Under the pieces are notes generated by a model that was not told the origin of the DNA, made no database searches, and was given only the letters and a program-made list of their open reading frames with translations. From assembly GCA_032207245.1 (NCBI GenBank), contig CM063506.1, positions 13,020,763 to 13,084,762 of the forward strand: a DNA stretch of 64,000 bases, given 5' to 3'. Shown here one piece after another: positions 46,133 to 59,209 of this stretch; within the stretch, counting starts at the first letter, position 1; every line of letters starts with the position of its first letter. The translations under genes were made by a program, and so were the position numbers. Origin of the DNA: Pardosa pseudoannulata (taxonomy: Eukaryota > Arthropoda > Arachnida > Araneae > Lycosidae).

Positions 46133-46682
46133 TATATTTCATAACTCTCTATTTCTAAAGGCTCTACAATTTTTATTTTAATTAAGATTAATTATCTCAT
46201 AATTTTTCAAATTATTTGACAGGTATTAAATGTTTAACACATTTTTATATGATTCTATTCAGCTTTTAAACAGTTATAGTCTACCGAGAAGGATACATAT
46301 TGTGCATGTACCAAGAGTTTTTTAGTAGATATGAGGCTCTTCAATAAATGTAAAACATTCATATGTTAAATGAAGTCCTATTGTTCTGTCAGCTAATAAA
46401 GTTTTTCACAACCTCATTTTGTATTCGGAAGAAAAACTCACTTCTAAACTGTTGAAGCATAATAAAGATCCGTAGATCGCAAAACACCTTTTATTAAAGG
46501 CACCAAAATAATAATAATAATACTGATAAACAAAAATACCAGGTACATTGGGCTTTTATAGTTTTATAAAGATCCTGAGCCCAGCCAATCAAATTACAGG
46601 CACAAGACAAAAGTAATCAAACACAACCAATGAAAACACAAAAGGATCAACTCATGAAAACCTCGTACACCCGTGAAAGCTA
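46133..46682. other. AT-rich spacer, no gene seen
   Basis: No recognisable element. Confidence 0.5.
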
Positions 46683-47222
46683 TCCCCTGCATGATAATAG
46701 CCTAAATTATCTGTCCGTCTGTCCTCGATTTTATGAAGCGGTTGGACCTGGAATGGATAGAGGCATCCATAGTTAGCAAAATTCAAATCGAGTAATGTTT
46801 ATTTTCTCCTAAACTATCTATATTCTAAAATAAATTGGTATAAATATGCTTTAAATCACAGCGAAAAATACTGTCGCCTTTAAATCGTTCAAAATCTACT
46901 CCTTCCCTTCTTTTCGAGCTTTTAATACCATTATTTAAACCCTATTTTCCCCGGTTAAGAACAGGCGATTAAATTTATCAATTTATCACATAATAAATAG
47001 GTAAAAATAACATTTTTTCTAGCATTATGACGTCATTCCTTTAACCATCTCATTGAATCATTTCATATTTTAAATTATTTAAATTATATTCTTATTTTCA
47101 TACGTTTTATCATTGAACTTAGATATGACGTAAACAATTTTCTTTTATATTTGGCTTAAATACTAGATTAGGTACATATGTGATAATTTTAAATTGAATC
47201 ATCGATTATTTTTTGTTGCAAG
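46683..47222 (+). mobile_element. Helitron 5' half (3'-truncated)
   Basis: Starts TCCCCTGCATGATAATAGCC after a host A and runs through GCATTATGACGTCATTCC to AATCATCGATTATTTTTTG. It then stops abruptly, without the hairpin or CTAG. Confidence 0.82.
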
Positions 47223-47867
47223 GTCTTTTTATTAACTCGGTCTTACCAAAGAAATACATTCTTGAGGCAGTTTTATTTGCTGTCACCGTAACGAGTTTAC
47301 CGTGAGATGTGCCTTTAGCTATAAAAATCAAACACTGAAAACAAAATTTACGTTCCAATTTTCATTTTTTTTTTACTTTTGCTATTCTACAGACTGTAAA
47401 GCAGTTTTACCTTTAATCTGATACTAGTGTTGCAAGAATGAAGAAAAATACTTTTTAGAATAAAACTTATGAATAATTTTACCAACAAAAGAAAGTATTG
47501 TCGTGAATTAGAGATAAAAAATTAATAGTTATTGATTTTAGTTCAATGGAGAAGTACTACCGAGGAGATTATTTTTAAATTTTATGCATTTAATTTTTTT
47601 AGTCGTGGACTAGAAATTTTGGACTTATATATAGTTATGTGTAAACTGAGAATTTTTATAATTATTTCAAAAGTTAAATTGTATTTAATATAATGCAGAT
47701 ATATATAGTTTTATTTCTTACTATGAGAGAAATATAAACTGTTTAATATATTTGATTTTATTCATCAAATGATTTATAAAATAACACTACTGGATAAAAA
47801 AGTTCTATTAGAAATAGCCTGAGATTTAAAACTATTTACTATTTTAGAATCAAATTTTAATCAGTCA

Positions 47868-47869
<2 letters not shown>
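47223..47869. other. AT-rich block, no gene seen
   Basis: No recognisable element. Confidence 0.5.
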
Positions 47870-48071
<202 letters not shown>

Positions 48072-48082
48072 GTATATATAAT

Positions 48083-48660
48083 GCTATATATCAAAATTGT
48101 TTAAATTTAATATTTCCTTAAAAACCTCCTCTCTCCCATTCTAATTCCTTAAAACCTTTTTCCCAGCTTCTAAATGTCTTAATCAAAGGGGCGTTCTCGA
48201 CTTAAAATTCTTCCGATCCATTTCCCTAAGCTTTCTATCCTATAGATGTAAGTTTTCTGTCTATTCAATACGTTTCCCATCTGTCGCCGCGGTCTCATTA
48301 GCCCTCGTGTAGCAAAAGGTAGACCGTAGCACCCCAAAACCAAACCAAACCCATCTGTCGCCGGCAAATGACTCAGCGTTTTTCCAGATCTTACACTTAA
48401 ATTCGCTGAGTAAGTGGGAAAATTCTTCCTGTCTTCGCTCTAGATTGCAACTCTGTTCGAGCAGAGTGATTTTTGTGTCTTTCTCTTGTCTGTCGTTGCG
48501 TCGTAAAGATGTCCGTTTTAGCAACTCTGAAATAAAGTTTTAATTAGACTTGAGCCATTCTCTTCAGTGTGATTAGACTGCATCGTTCGTTATTACTACT
48601 AGCTGATTAGCTTTCTCCTTGCCCAGTAGCCCGTGCAAGTGAACAGAATAGGGGCTACAT
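48083..48660 (+). mobile_element. LTR-like element, forward copy
   Basis: The sequence from TTTAATATTTCCTTAAAAAC to TAGCTTTCTCCTTGCCCAG is repeated inverted at 56430-56900. Markers include GGCGTTCTCGACTTAAAATT, AATTCGCTGAGTAAGTGGGA and GTAAAGATGTCCGTTTTA. ATAAAGTTTTAATTAGA supplies a polyadenylation signal, and the 3' side ends GGGGCTACA, as expected for the U5 end of an LTR. No coding region adjoins. The exact 5' end is obscured by the TA tract. A 61-bp SINE fragment has been inserted into it. Confidence 0.6.
48289..48349 (+). repeat. 5'-truncated SINE insertion with 13-bp target duplication
   Basis: CCCATCTGTCGCC occurs at 48276-48288 and again at 48350-48362. Between them are GGTCTCATTAGCCCTCGTGT, a GTAGACCGTAGCACC stretch and the tail CCAAAACCAAACCAAA. 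This is the 3' part of the tRNA-derived SINE of this window, without its tRNA head. The 56 kb inverted LTR copy lacks it, so the empty site is present in the same window. Confidence 0.9.
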
Positions 48661-48689
48661 AATTGTTGTGACTAGAGGAAATAATTTAT

Positions 48690-48880
<191 letters not shown>

Positions 48881-49499
48881 GTGGGTGACAGTTGTGAAGC
48901 CTTGCAGGAATTGTGAGAATATGATTTCGTTTAAAGCACTTCTGTTAAGGCTTCGTGGTGTGGTCTAATGCCTAATAATATCTCGTGTACCTACTTTTTT
49001 AAACAGAGTTTGAAAGACTACGAACATACAAACAAGATGTGATACTGGAACCTAAGGACATTGGTATAGAAAAACAAAGTCCAACTTCTCTAATCATTAT
49101 TCGGCAGGAGTTATGGGAATAAATGAAATTAATGGGAGATTTAGAGCAAGTCATACGTGTGAATTATCTTGAATGTATGAATCCACAGAACACTGTGCGC
49201 GTCCGTACAAGGTGGAACATATAAGACTATTCCGACGCCTGATAAATGTAGAGGTGAAGACCGACTAAGCGTCTAGGTCAGCCGCACGTATATGTAGAGT
49301 ACTCGTGAGAAAATACAAAATTGAAAAAAAAACTAATTCCTCCTGCTAAATTTTGTTTATTTTGAATATAAATAAAGGTGTAAATAGAAAATAGTTCTTG
49401 GTCTTAAAAAGAAAATGGTGTTAGAATTGGTGAAGAAGAAATTAAGCTCCACACTTCTTTTTCGTTGCTTTCTCTCTCTCTCTCTGAGGGGGTCCGCAG
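48881..49499. other. Mixed block, no gene supported
   Basis: GC-richer sequence at 49130-49300 (GTGCGCGTCCGTACAAGGTG, CGACTAAGCGTCTAGG) has closed frames. The pyrimidine tract at 49465-49486 forms the acceptor proposed for the next exon. Confidence 0.4.
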
Positions 49500-49555
49500 A
49501 TCCCCCGAAAAAGTTCGTTGGACAGCGTTGCTTGGCTGAAGATGACTACTCCGCG
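49500..49555 (+). CDS. Candidate second exon of the plus-strand gene
   Basis: A strong pyrimidine tract (TTTCTCTCTCTCTCTCTGAG) followed by CCGCAG makes an acceptor at 49498-49499. The donor is CCGCG/GTAAGC at 49555. The 56-bp exon contributes two bases (AT) that complete the G left by the 31764 exon as GAT (Asp), then PPKKFVGQRCLAEDDYSA, ending in phase 0. The frame also stays open before and after the exon, so phase alone is not proof. The junction would read GRYP-D-PPKKF. I do not recognise the family. The link to the 31.6 kb exon is inferred from strand, phase, composition and splice-site quality. Confidence 0.38.
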
Positions 49556-51461
49556 GTAAGCAACCCCTCTTCATCAATGGGTCGAGGGAGGGTCACTCAC
49601 AACACTTTCTCCTCTAGGTCAGATTCGCGCTGGCGTTGTAGAACAGTAACTTTATGTTACAACAAATATTAATTCTAGAATGCTATCCTTACGTCTCGGA
49701 GATTGTTTGTAATTAAAATAATAAATTTTAAAAGCTGAAAATAACCTTTATGTGCATTTATCCATATTTTTTAAAAAAAGCGTATCTATTACGTGATCTT
49801 ATAAATAAATTTTAAAATGTTGTCTTGCAAATGAAAATATGATAACAAAGTTCAACAAGAACAGGATAATCTTCTAGGATTAAATAATATCATTAATTAA
49901 TATCATTAGTTATAAACATAATGATGCAAAAATCCAGCATAAAAAATGTACTAGTGCCTCATCATCATCGTAACGTTCTTTACACATATATTCAGAACTT
50001 GATCGCAACAACAACCTGTGTAATAGTGGATATTCCGACTGGAATTTTAATTCTTGTACCGGGAAAAATACCGTGACAACGATGTGAGTATAGAAGCAAT
50101 GGACGGAAGAGAACCGTTGAACGAATCAATAAATCCTCTGTAGACCACGTAATACGACAGGACCATGGGATGATAGGCACCTCACCCACGTGACATTGAC
50201 AGATCGTTCAATTGCTTATGGAGTGTTAACAGAGGACTACTATACGGCGACATTAACATTTCAATGGTGACTGCTATACAAATGATTTTTATTAGTTATG
50301 TAAGTTACTTTTACCTTGAACTATGACTAAGTACTATTTTTAATTTTTTATTTAAACAGGCAAGTATTTTTTATGAAATTCTTGCCTAGTTACTTCAAAG
50401 AAGAAATAAAAAAAGGAATTAAAAGTTTATAATGTGTTCTTAGAAGTTAATTAGGAAAATTATAACTTTCAATGGATTTGCTCTTATCTGGTTTTACAGC
50501 TCAATAATTATATACGATTTAATAACAATTTTGTTCAAATTATCGTATATTTCTCATGCTGGATTTGACTTCAAAATATATTGATTATTTTGAATTTTCT
50601 AAAATAATTTTGAAATGTCCTAACTTCAATCAACTGATAATTTTGTGACCTCAAAGCACTTTTTTTACATGCATTGAGATTCGATTATATCAAATAGAAA
50701 TATGAAAATGCAAAGAAAGACTGTTTTGAGTAAAAGGCTCTGGAATTAGGTATGTCAATGTTTGAAGTCAATTACTTGTTGTTGATTTTACAACTCATGC
50801 TTATTTAATACTGACGACCTAGTCTGTATTTATTCTCTAGTTATATGTTCACTTTTCTTTCAAGTTTTATAAATTTTAAGTTTTCAGTTCTTGTATGGAA
50901 TACTATTTTTCAACATCTTCTTAACCGCTTTACCTTAGATCGCTAGTTCTTCTCAAGCATTGTTAACAACAAAAAAAGTATGAAATTGCAATCAATAATA
51001 CGCTTTAGTTAAAAAAAATGTTTTATGGCACTTTTATGGTGGGAAATATTGCAAAAAGTAGAAACTTTCTAGATCATTGGATTAAAGTAAGGTAACAACA
51101 AAGATAAATTTAAATTAGATTTAAAACTTAGTACTCTTCTTATGAAGCTCATTTATCATATTCTCAGAATTTATTATTTTGATAACAGGGTATAATGGTA
51201 TGGCAATTTTCTGCTTATCTGTTAGTGGTTCCTTAGTCTTTATACAAGCGTCATATAGATAGATCGTTTAAATGATGGTTCGGTGGAGTCTCAAACATAT
51301 ATTATACAATGTATTGACTATCTCCAGATGTTTTTAGATAGAAATTGGTAAATATCTGACTCAATTCCATAATCAATATGCCTTAATTGTTTTATGTGTC
51401 TTTTAAATTATACATAATATTCTTAACAAGATATTCAGTTGTGTAGGGTTGATTATGGAAT
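49556..51461. other. AT-rich block; one GC-richer patch
   Basis: At 49990-50215 the sequence is GC-richer with a 65-codon minus-strand frame (VPIIPWSCRITWSTEDLLIR). In the plus frame it gives CVIVDIPTGILILVPGKIP before a stop. It may be a decayed retroelement gene fragment; no firm assignment. Confidence 0.35.
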
Positions 51462-51630
51462 GATTGGTTGTTGTGAATGCTGAGGTCAACTGTCTTGTTA
51501 CACGAGGGTTAATGAAACAGGAACCTACTGCTATTCAGAACGGCTACGAACATCCAGCAGTGGGATGGATTCAAACCCACGAACTCTCATACCGAAAGGT
51601 AGCGCTCTACCCATTCGGCCATCGTTCGGC
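51462..51630 (-). repeat. tRNA-derived SINE, copy 5
   Basis: Minus strand: GAACGATGGCCGAATGGGTAG (box A TGGCCGAATGGG), GAGAGTTCGTGGGTTTGAATCC (box B GGTTTGAATCC), then GGTTCCTGTTTCATTAACCC. The head is the best tRNA match in the window. Confidence 0.7.
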
Positions 51631-53184
51631 TAGGTTGATTATGAAATTCAGTTTGAAAACGGTTTCATTTTAATTTACAACACCTGGAGGTAGACAATAT
51701 AGTCTTTGATTGTTGCTTGATATTAAATAGATCCATTGTTTAATAGGCGTTTAATGGATGTTCAAGCGATCTACGCATGACACTCAACCTAATAAAATGA
51801 TAAAGGGATCACTGTCAGATATGCAAAAAATGCTCATATTGTTATACTATCATCAAAAGAGTAAAATCTAAAGAGACGCTTAATAGCTTCTTGTTTTCAT
51901 AAGAAGGGTGCTTCATTTTCAGTCTCCTAGAGTTTCATCTTCTGCAGTCACCTTACTTTAATCCAGTGATCTAGAAATCACCAACTTCTTGCAATATTTT
52001 ACACCAGTAAGACATGATAACATTAAAGTCACTTTCAGGATTTTGAAAGCCGCCTCATATGTTAAGAGATCGTTTCTGAACCAGAAGTCATAATTTTTGA
52101 TCCAACTAAAGCAATAAGATTTATCACGTGTGGGTACCATCGGTTTACCAAGGGCTGAACTTATTCAGCTTCAATAGCTTTAGTCGTTTCCCGAAGTCGT
52201 AAATGCGGTGCAAAATTATCGCTTAGCTCTGTAAGCGACGGTGTCTAATGCCGTGATTTAATTTGCTGTGATAAAACGGCTTTGATGGCTGCCATATTTC
52301 ATTCATTGACGCGTTGAGGCAGCTTTTCCATGGGAGTAACTCAGAACAGCTCTTCTAAGATATAAGTGAAATGATATTCATAACGTACTGTGTTTGTTTT
52401 ATTTTTTCCCAAATTAAACCTACAGCAGTGCTAAATCAGTGATTTTAGCCTTTGAAGCAAGCTAGTGAATATTCTTTAGGATATAATAGAGATAGGTTAT
52501 AAATATTATCTATGAGCCTTATATATGTGAAAAATTTTTAAATACTTTTTGATAGTTCAGTGGAAGGAGGGGCGAGGTTAGTTTAACTGTCAAACTCTTA
52601 ACCATCTTGTACAGTCCGAAAATAATACATTCTTAAAATTTAAGTAATATTGGAGGAATACGGCATATTTACATATAATAGATAAATAGCTAACTAAACA
52701 ATTTATAAATGATGTTTTGGGTAGGTATATTTATTTACGGTCACGAGAAAGGAAAATCAAATATATATATTTTTTAGGGAAAGAAGTTTAAACGATTCTA
52801 TTTTAAACATAAAAATGTGTGTTGTGCTACCATCTTTTAATAATTTGAAGTGTCAAAAACACCCGAAAAAAGCATTAATATACTTTAAAAAAGAAGAGAA
52901 AAATATTTTAGCAGGTGGTTTCACAACGGAACCACTGTTCTTTAAAGGGTTAAGAATAAGCAGAAAAATAATTGTTGGTATTAGTACATATTTTCTGCAG
53001 TCGTCACAATGGTGGAATAATAATAGGCACCATGAAAAGAAATAGCTGTAGTTATAATATAACATAATACTTATATTGCTGATTTATTATTACTAGCCTA
53101 AATTCACACCATTTCATAGCAGTCTTTGATTGGTTACAGGAGATTGACCAATAAGTTGTTGTTCATTAATTCTTATCTTATTAA
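51631..53184. other. AT-rich block with one possible TTAA-element end
   Basis: At 52914-52949, GGTGGTTTCACAACGGAACC and CTTTAAAGGGTTAA match the inverted end of the 62.15 kb TTAA element (CAGTGGTTTCGTAACAAAACC). A GC-richer patch at 52190-52330 has no open frame of note. Nothing else is recognised. Confidence 0.4.
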
Positions 53185-53820
53185 CACTTCGAGATCGGGC
53201 AACGTATTTTTAGGTTTTTTGCAGTCTGTTACTGGAGCGCGGGTCACGTAAAAATACGTATTTAGTAGATTTGTGGTAGATACCTGATAACCACCAGAAA
53301 ACTACTAAATACGTATAATTATATGTATGCGGGACATTATATGCGTGTTGTTTGCGTTGCTATGCAACGCTTTGCATTTTTTCTTTCCACAAGTTATGAT
53401 TGTCGTGTTACTCGGTCTTTTGTTGCGTTATTTCGTCTTCAATCGAATTCCTAGCTCCAGAACGTACAAGTCGTGTTTTGTCAATTTGAAGCTTGGTTTT
53501 TTATTGTTGAATACAAAATTGATAAAATGAACCGTTGTGACAAAGATAGTGATGAAGAAATATGCGCTGACAGATTATCGGACTTTAATTTTAAAAATCG
53601 TTTATTTTTGTGATTTTGTAAAATTATTGGTTTTTTTTTTGTTAAATAATCATACAGTATATATTAAAGTGTAAAATAAAAAAGTTTCGTTCATAAAAAC
53701 AAAGTAGTTTTCGATTTCATTTTTTTCTTTTGTTGTCTTTCATTTGTCTTTCGAACGATTCACGAAAAAACACCCGTTGCACGCGTAAGTTGGCAGTGAA
53801 GTATACCCGCAGGCCAAGTG
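53185..53820. mobile_element. piggyBac-like non-autonomous element (636 bp)
   Basis: TTAA at 53181-53184 and 53821-53824 flank ends beginning CACTTCGAGATCGGG and, inverted, CACTTGGCCTGCGGG. Subterminal sequence TACTGGAGCGCGGGTCACGT is shared inverted with 31018-31045, and the right 290 bp are shared with 7214-7503. An ATG at 53527 opens the acidic stretch MNRCDKDSDEEICADRLSDF, possibly the first residues of a piggyBac transposase, then a stop. A 67-codon hydrophobic frame at 53327-53530 is probably incidental. Confidence 0.75.
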
Positions 53821-53824
53821 TTAA

Positions 53825-54790
53825 AAAGTTTTATTTTATTTTTGTTTAAATAGTAACAAATTGGTAAAAATGGAAACAGTTTTTAGTACCTTAAGTTATA
53901 ACTTCTACAGGTTTTGAAAATAGGCAACATAACATAATAATCGAATATGATGACCGTTTCCTTTTCGGAACTGATAACATGGATTCAAATCCCTGCGATA
54001 GCAAAGATATTTGTTTCCTTTCCAAATCAACTAAGGAGCAAAGATTTGGACCGGTCCTAATGCATTTATAGTAAAATTTAACCGTAGCGTTAACAAGAAA
54101 CTTTTAAAAATAATTCTTTCCGTTTAGTGTTGATTACATAATCTTGTACTGATTTTCATAATACTTTTTACCGTACCCTGAAAATCCTAATGTTACATAT
54201 AAATATCTTCTGTTTAGTGTAAGGATTGTATATTGATGATTTCTGTTTTATATTTAAATGATATGAATTTATAATCAAAGCTATTAACTAAGGTTTGAAG
54301 ATTTAATTTTTTTTAATTGATAAAAAATTGATGAAAATAATAAAGTTAATTTATTTTGATTGGCAATTTTTAAAATCTATAATGAAATATTAAGATGAAA
54401 AAAAATACTCTTTAAAATAAACTGCCGTGAATTTTACGAGTTCCTGGAAAAGATAACAGAATTTTAGAGCTTGATTTTGGTAAATGTTAAAGATAAACAT
54501 TGAGATAAATCGGGAAGTGGTCGAAATTGCTGATAATCCGTTTTTTTAAGCCACCTGAAATTGACCTTAAATTTGTTCAAAACCAAGCTCACACCAAAAG
54601 AACGTTGCCAAATTGTGTAGTATTAAATTAAGGACAACATTTTCGAAACACGATTATTTCATTGATCATTAAGAAAAATAACTAAAAATTTTCAAGCCTA
54701 ATAGAGAGTCGCTGGAAGTTGGGTAAAGGCGTTTTAATAAATTGATGTTATCTTGTATGCACTACCATTCATAGCAGAAAAATATAGAGC
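53825..54790. other. AT-rich block, no gene seen
   Basis: No recognisable element. Confidence 0.5.
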
Positions 54791-54950
54791 TTGGTTTGGT
54801 TTTTAGTGCTACTGTCTACGTGTTTGATATATGTGGGTTAACACAGGATCTTATAACAGGATCTTATTTTTTAAAACTAATTCTAAACCATGCTGGAAAC
54901 GGGATTCAAATCCAAAAAACAGCACATTATTAGTTCAGCTACAGTCTGGC
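54791..54950 (-). repeat. tRNA-derived SINE, copy 6 (decayed)
   Basis: TTGGTTTGGTTTTTAGTGCT (tail side), CTACTGTCTACGTG, ACCATGCTGGAAACGGGATT, CAAATCCAAAAAACAGCACA. It includes a local duplication, AACAGGATCTTAT. It ends beside a TA tract. Confidence 0.5.
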
Positions 54951-54954
54951 TTAA

Positions 54955-54956
<2 letters not shown>

Positions 54957-55005
<49 letters not shown>
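54957..55005. repeat. (TA)n microsatellite
   Basis: Pure TA repeat ending where the LTR begins. Confidence 0.95.
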
Positions 55006-55009
<4 letters not shown>

Positions 55010-55356
55010 ATGTAAACACTTAACACTTTAATAATAAACTAAAATTACTAACACCTCTATTAAAAAACCACCAAAGCCGCAATTTCTTCATCTTTTTAGT
55101 GGCCTTTCGGCATTAAACTCTTTTGTTTCCTTTCTGTTGGCGAGCTTAACTCGCCAACCTACTTTGATGGTTAAGAGCACTTAAAAGCACTTATAATTTG
55201 AAGAGTAACAAATTCCTTTCTCAAGCGGTTAGCGTCCCCAAGGTTATATAAGGCTGCGCGACCATCCTTTGTTGGATTTTTGCTCTGTACGCTGCATAAT
55301 AAAGATGTTATAAAACTTATCCTGAATATTCGTATTCTTGTTTCGACCACGCTACA
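55006..55356 (+). mobile_element. Solo LTR (351 bp)
   Basis: Begins TGTAATGTAAACACTTAAC and ends CGACCACGCTACA (TG...CA, TGTA/TACA ends). It contains GGTTATATAAGGCTGCGCG as a TATA-type promoter and GCATAATAAAGATG as a polyadenylation signal about 55 bp later, as in U3-R-U5. A palindrome GGCGAGCTTAACTCGCC lies in U3 (about 55139). No internal coding or partner LTR is present. Confidence 0.65.
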
Positions 55357-55389
55357 TCCGCGAAGCATAGCAGGACAAGTTATGTTTCA

Positions 55390-55710
<321 letters not shown>

Positions 55711-56261
55711 ATAATAATTTCAATATTTAAGCCCTTAAATTGTCCCCTTTTTCCCCTTCATTATTCTAGATCTTAATTCTGTTTTCCCAGCTATCAAATT
55801 TGAACATGAAAGTGTTTCATTCCTTCAATCAATTTCTCTGATTCTCAAAGCTAAAAACGATATTACTGGTATTTTAATAAGAAAGTAAAAACACTCCCAG
55901 GAAAAATATGTAACGCTTAGCAATAATAGTCATCCTGAACAAAACTTAACATATCTGGATGGGAGTTCCGAGCGGATATTTCTTTGTCTTGCTCAGAAAA
56001 CGAGAAGGACAAAGAAATAAAGATAACGGAATTTTTAGATCTACCTATCGTAGTATATTCATGTTTACTATTACGAACGAAACTGTTCGCAAACACTGTA
56101 CATCTGTTTAAATAGTTGTTGTACCAGCCAATTAGCAATCACCTTCAAGTCACGTAGATGACCTCCCTTAAGCGTCAGAATCTATTTTTAGCTATGCAAC
56201 AGGAAGGAATCCATAGGAAAACATTCGAGAACATCGAAAGTGATAAAAATATCATTATACA
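55711..56261. other. Mixed block, no gene supported
   Basis: Distant resemblance to the LTR-like pair (TTCCCAGCTATCAAATTTGA and nearby T-rich blocks) but too weak to call. No gene. Confidence 0.35.
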
Positions 56262-56370
56262 CACACACATATATATAAATACATATATATATGCATATAT
56301 ATACATATATGTATACATATTATATGTATACATAATGTGTATGTATATATATACATATACACTCACACAC

Positions 56371-56422
<52 letters not shown>
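56262..56422. repeat. (CA)n/(TA)n compound microsatellite
   Basis: ACACACAC, TATATGCATATATACATA and TA tracts. Confidence 0.95.
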
Positions 56423-56429
56423 TCAATCC

Positions 56430-56897
56430 AATAATTATAAGACTGCTGGACAAGGAGAAAGCTAAACAGCTAGTAGTAATAAAAATGCAAACGGCCGACA
56501 TTGAAGAGAACTGCACACGTCTAATTAAAACTTTATTTTAGAGCTGTTAAAACGGACATCTTTACTAGTCAACGACAGACAAAAGAAAGATACAAAAATC
56601 CCTCTGCTCGAACAGAGGTGCACTCAAGAGCGAAGACAAAGAATTTTCCCACTTACTCAGCGAATTTAAGTGTAATATCATTAAAAACGTGGAGCCATTT
56701 GCTGGCGACAGCTGGGAAACGTGTTGAATAGACAGTAAATTTACATCTACAGGATAGAAATCTTTGGGAAATGTATCGAAAGAATTTTAAGTCGAGAACG
56801 CTCCTTTGATTAAGACATTTAGAGGCTGGGAAAAAGATTTTAAGGAATTAGAATGGGAGAGAGGAGGTTTTAAGGAAATATTAAAGTTAAATAATTT

Positions 56898-56900
<3 letters not shown>
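56430..56900 (-). mobile_element. LTR-like element, inverted copy
   Basis: Reverse-oriented partner of 48083-48660: AAGGAGAAAGCTAAACAGCTAG, TCTAATTAAAACTTTATTTTA, TTTTCCCACTTACTCAGCGA and TAAGTCGAGAACGCTCC. It lacks the SINE insertion present in the 48 kb copy. TA tracts abut both sides. Confidence 0.6.

Positions 56901-56986
<86 letters not shown>
56901..56986. repeat. (TA)n(TG)n microsatellite
   Basis: TA tract followed by a TG tract, directly joining the next LTR-like sequence. Confidence 0.96.
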
Positions 56987-56987
<1 letters not shown>

Positions 56988-57319
56988 AGGTCTAAAAAAG
57001 GGGTAGTTGGAATTTACATGAGTTAAAAGCGATTTTAAAAAGGGAACTCTTTTATAATAATAAAATAAATTAAAAAGACCCACGCTCGCGTAATCTTTTA
57101 GGATAATCCGGTTAGGCTGAAGCATTTTGAAACAATTTGATGAGCTTGCAAACAGATAAGTTTGCAGTGAGCGCGTGGACATGAGGCTGTCAACAACACT
57201 CTACGCGTATCTTCGACGAAAAAGTGAAAATGGCGTAAGTTTTACTTTAACTATGGTTTAATAAACTTATTATTATCAAGAAGACTGTTTTCCATTCGCC
57301 TTAACTCTGGTACACGACA
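56984..57319 (+). mobile_element. Possible solo LTR
   Basis: Starts TGTGAGGTCTAAAAAAGGGG and ends CTGGTACACGACA (TG...CA). It contains GGTTTAATAAACTTATT as a polyadenylation signal near the 3' end, and CpG-bearing sequence (CCCACGCTCGCG, GAGCGCGTGG, CTACGCGTATC) in the middle. AAAATGGCGTAAGT resembles a start codon with a donor but is probably incidental. The 5' boundary in a TG tract is uncertain. Confidence 0.35.
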
Positions 57320-57323
57320 TGTC

Positions 57324-57521
<198 letters not shown>

Positions 57522-58439
57522 TGTGTATGTACACATGTTTACGCTCCCATAAATTTATGTGCTTGTATTTCTGCTTTGGAAGAGCATATTACTGTACTTG
57601 ATAATCAAATTCTGCAAAATTTGCAAAACTCTTTTACCTTTCAACCAAATAAGAAATGGTATTTACTTTTAATTTTACTTTCTAGTTTGGGTGGCATTTC
57701 TAATTTTGTTTTACGACAAGTATGTACTTGTCGATACTTTATATACAATGCATGTTTCACGATAGTCATAAGGGAAAATTCTATCCAACACGATTTCCTC
57801 ATTTTTGTGTACCCTATAACATATATTCATGCTCCAAGTCCATTAAGTTACAGAGAATACAATAGAAAATAAAGAGCACAAATTATCACGGTTCAATAAC
57901 TCTTTTTTACAGTTAAAACTTCTCCCGGTTAAATTCTAATTTGAAGAAAACTTTGTTTATAGAACATTTCACCAACTTGGTTTCTTTTTTTTTCGTCGGT
58001 TTTGCCTTTTATCACTTTCTGTGGTGACTTTTACGAGCATCGTAAAAGTGTCGCAGGGATTTGTTTCTTTTATGTGTAAAGAAAAAGAATTGGAGGGGGG
58101 AGGGGTAGCCGAGATTTTATCGACCAGGATAAGAAGAAAGAGTTTGACATAGTTTGAAAAATTACAATGCAAAACTGCTTTTTGGAAAAAATATATTTTT
58201 TAAAAAAATAACGAATTACATGTAATGGGCCTCATACTTTTTAAGCCATCGTGGCGGGGATGTAGGGGTGAATTTTGTCCCACCAAATTAAAACATAAAA
58301 ATTCGATCTTAAAACTGCCACAAGCCTTGATAAGTTTTTAAGTACATTGGTTAACTTTTATTTTTAATTTTATAAATTTTGCTGGAAAGAAGAGTGAATA
58401 TATTTCTTAGGGTTAATTAAAAACTTTATAAAAACTGTT
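57522..58439. other. AT-rich block, no gene seen
   Basis: A GGGGGGAGGGGTAGCCGAGA patch at about 58095 shares GAGGGGTAGCCGAGATT with the 29.69 kb patch (opposite strand). No gene. Confidence 0.4.
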
Positions 58440-58747
58440 CTTCGAACTTACCTTGTTTTTAATCTTTTTAATCATGAAAACTCTTGGAAGAACATTTTTT
58501 TATGTTAATTTTAGTGTAAAAACATATATGAATGTATAATTTTAAATTCCTTTATTCATGTTTGAATTATATAGGTTAAAAAATGTCCCACTAAGTATAC
58601 TAGGTAATTTTTGTATACAGGGTGTTCCAAAACGATGGCATAAACACTGCACAGCAGCTAAATTCCTCGTTGGGAGTACATAAAGACTGCCTAAAGAAGC
58701 GTTCCTGTACGATCCATAGTTTACGACAAAAATACGGACAAAAATTC
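58440..58747. repeat. Tandem duplicate of the left flank and left TIR of the next element
   Basis: TTCGAACTTACCTTGTTTTT at 58440 recurs at 58747, and CAGGGTGTTCCAAAACGATG at 58619 corresponds to CAGGGTGTCCCAAAGCGACC at 58915. About 300 bp are duplicated head to tail, copying part of the terminal inverted repeat. Confidence 0.85.
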
Positions 58748-59209
58748 GAACTTACCTTGTTTTTAATCTTTTTAATCATGAAAACTCTTAGAAGAACATT
58801 TTTTTCTGTTGAATTTAGTGTAAAAATATATAGGAATGTATAATTTTAAATTCCTTTATTCATGTTTGAATTATATATCTTGTCCCATTAAGTATACTAG
58901 GTAATTTTTGTATACAGGGTGTCCCAAAGCGACCTCATAAACTTTTCACAGCTACATTCCTCATTGGGAGTACATAAAGACTGCCCAAAGAAGCGTTTCT
59001 GTAGGAACCATAGTTTGCAAGAAAAATATCCGTAGTTTATGAGAGAAACAAACTATGACGTCACTACCGGTGGAAGAAAAAAACACTTTACTGACACTTT
59101 ACTGGACATATCAACAACAGTATTTGCATATATTTCCAGACGATCATGTTTAAAACGTTCGCCATGCATACCGCGTCATGCATGCGTGCGCACCATGGAA
59201 TGACTTTAA

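Noticed and set aside
51462..51630. A tRNA gene
   Set aside because: Box A and box B are present, but the acceptor stem does not close and the same sequence recurs with a CCAAA tail, so it is a SINE.
57226..57240. ATGGC/GTAAGT as a possible start exon
   Set aside because: It lies inside a probable solo LTR and gives only a two-residue coding segment.
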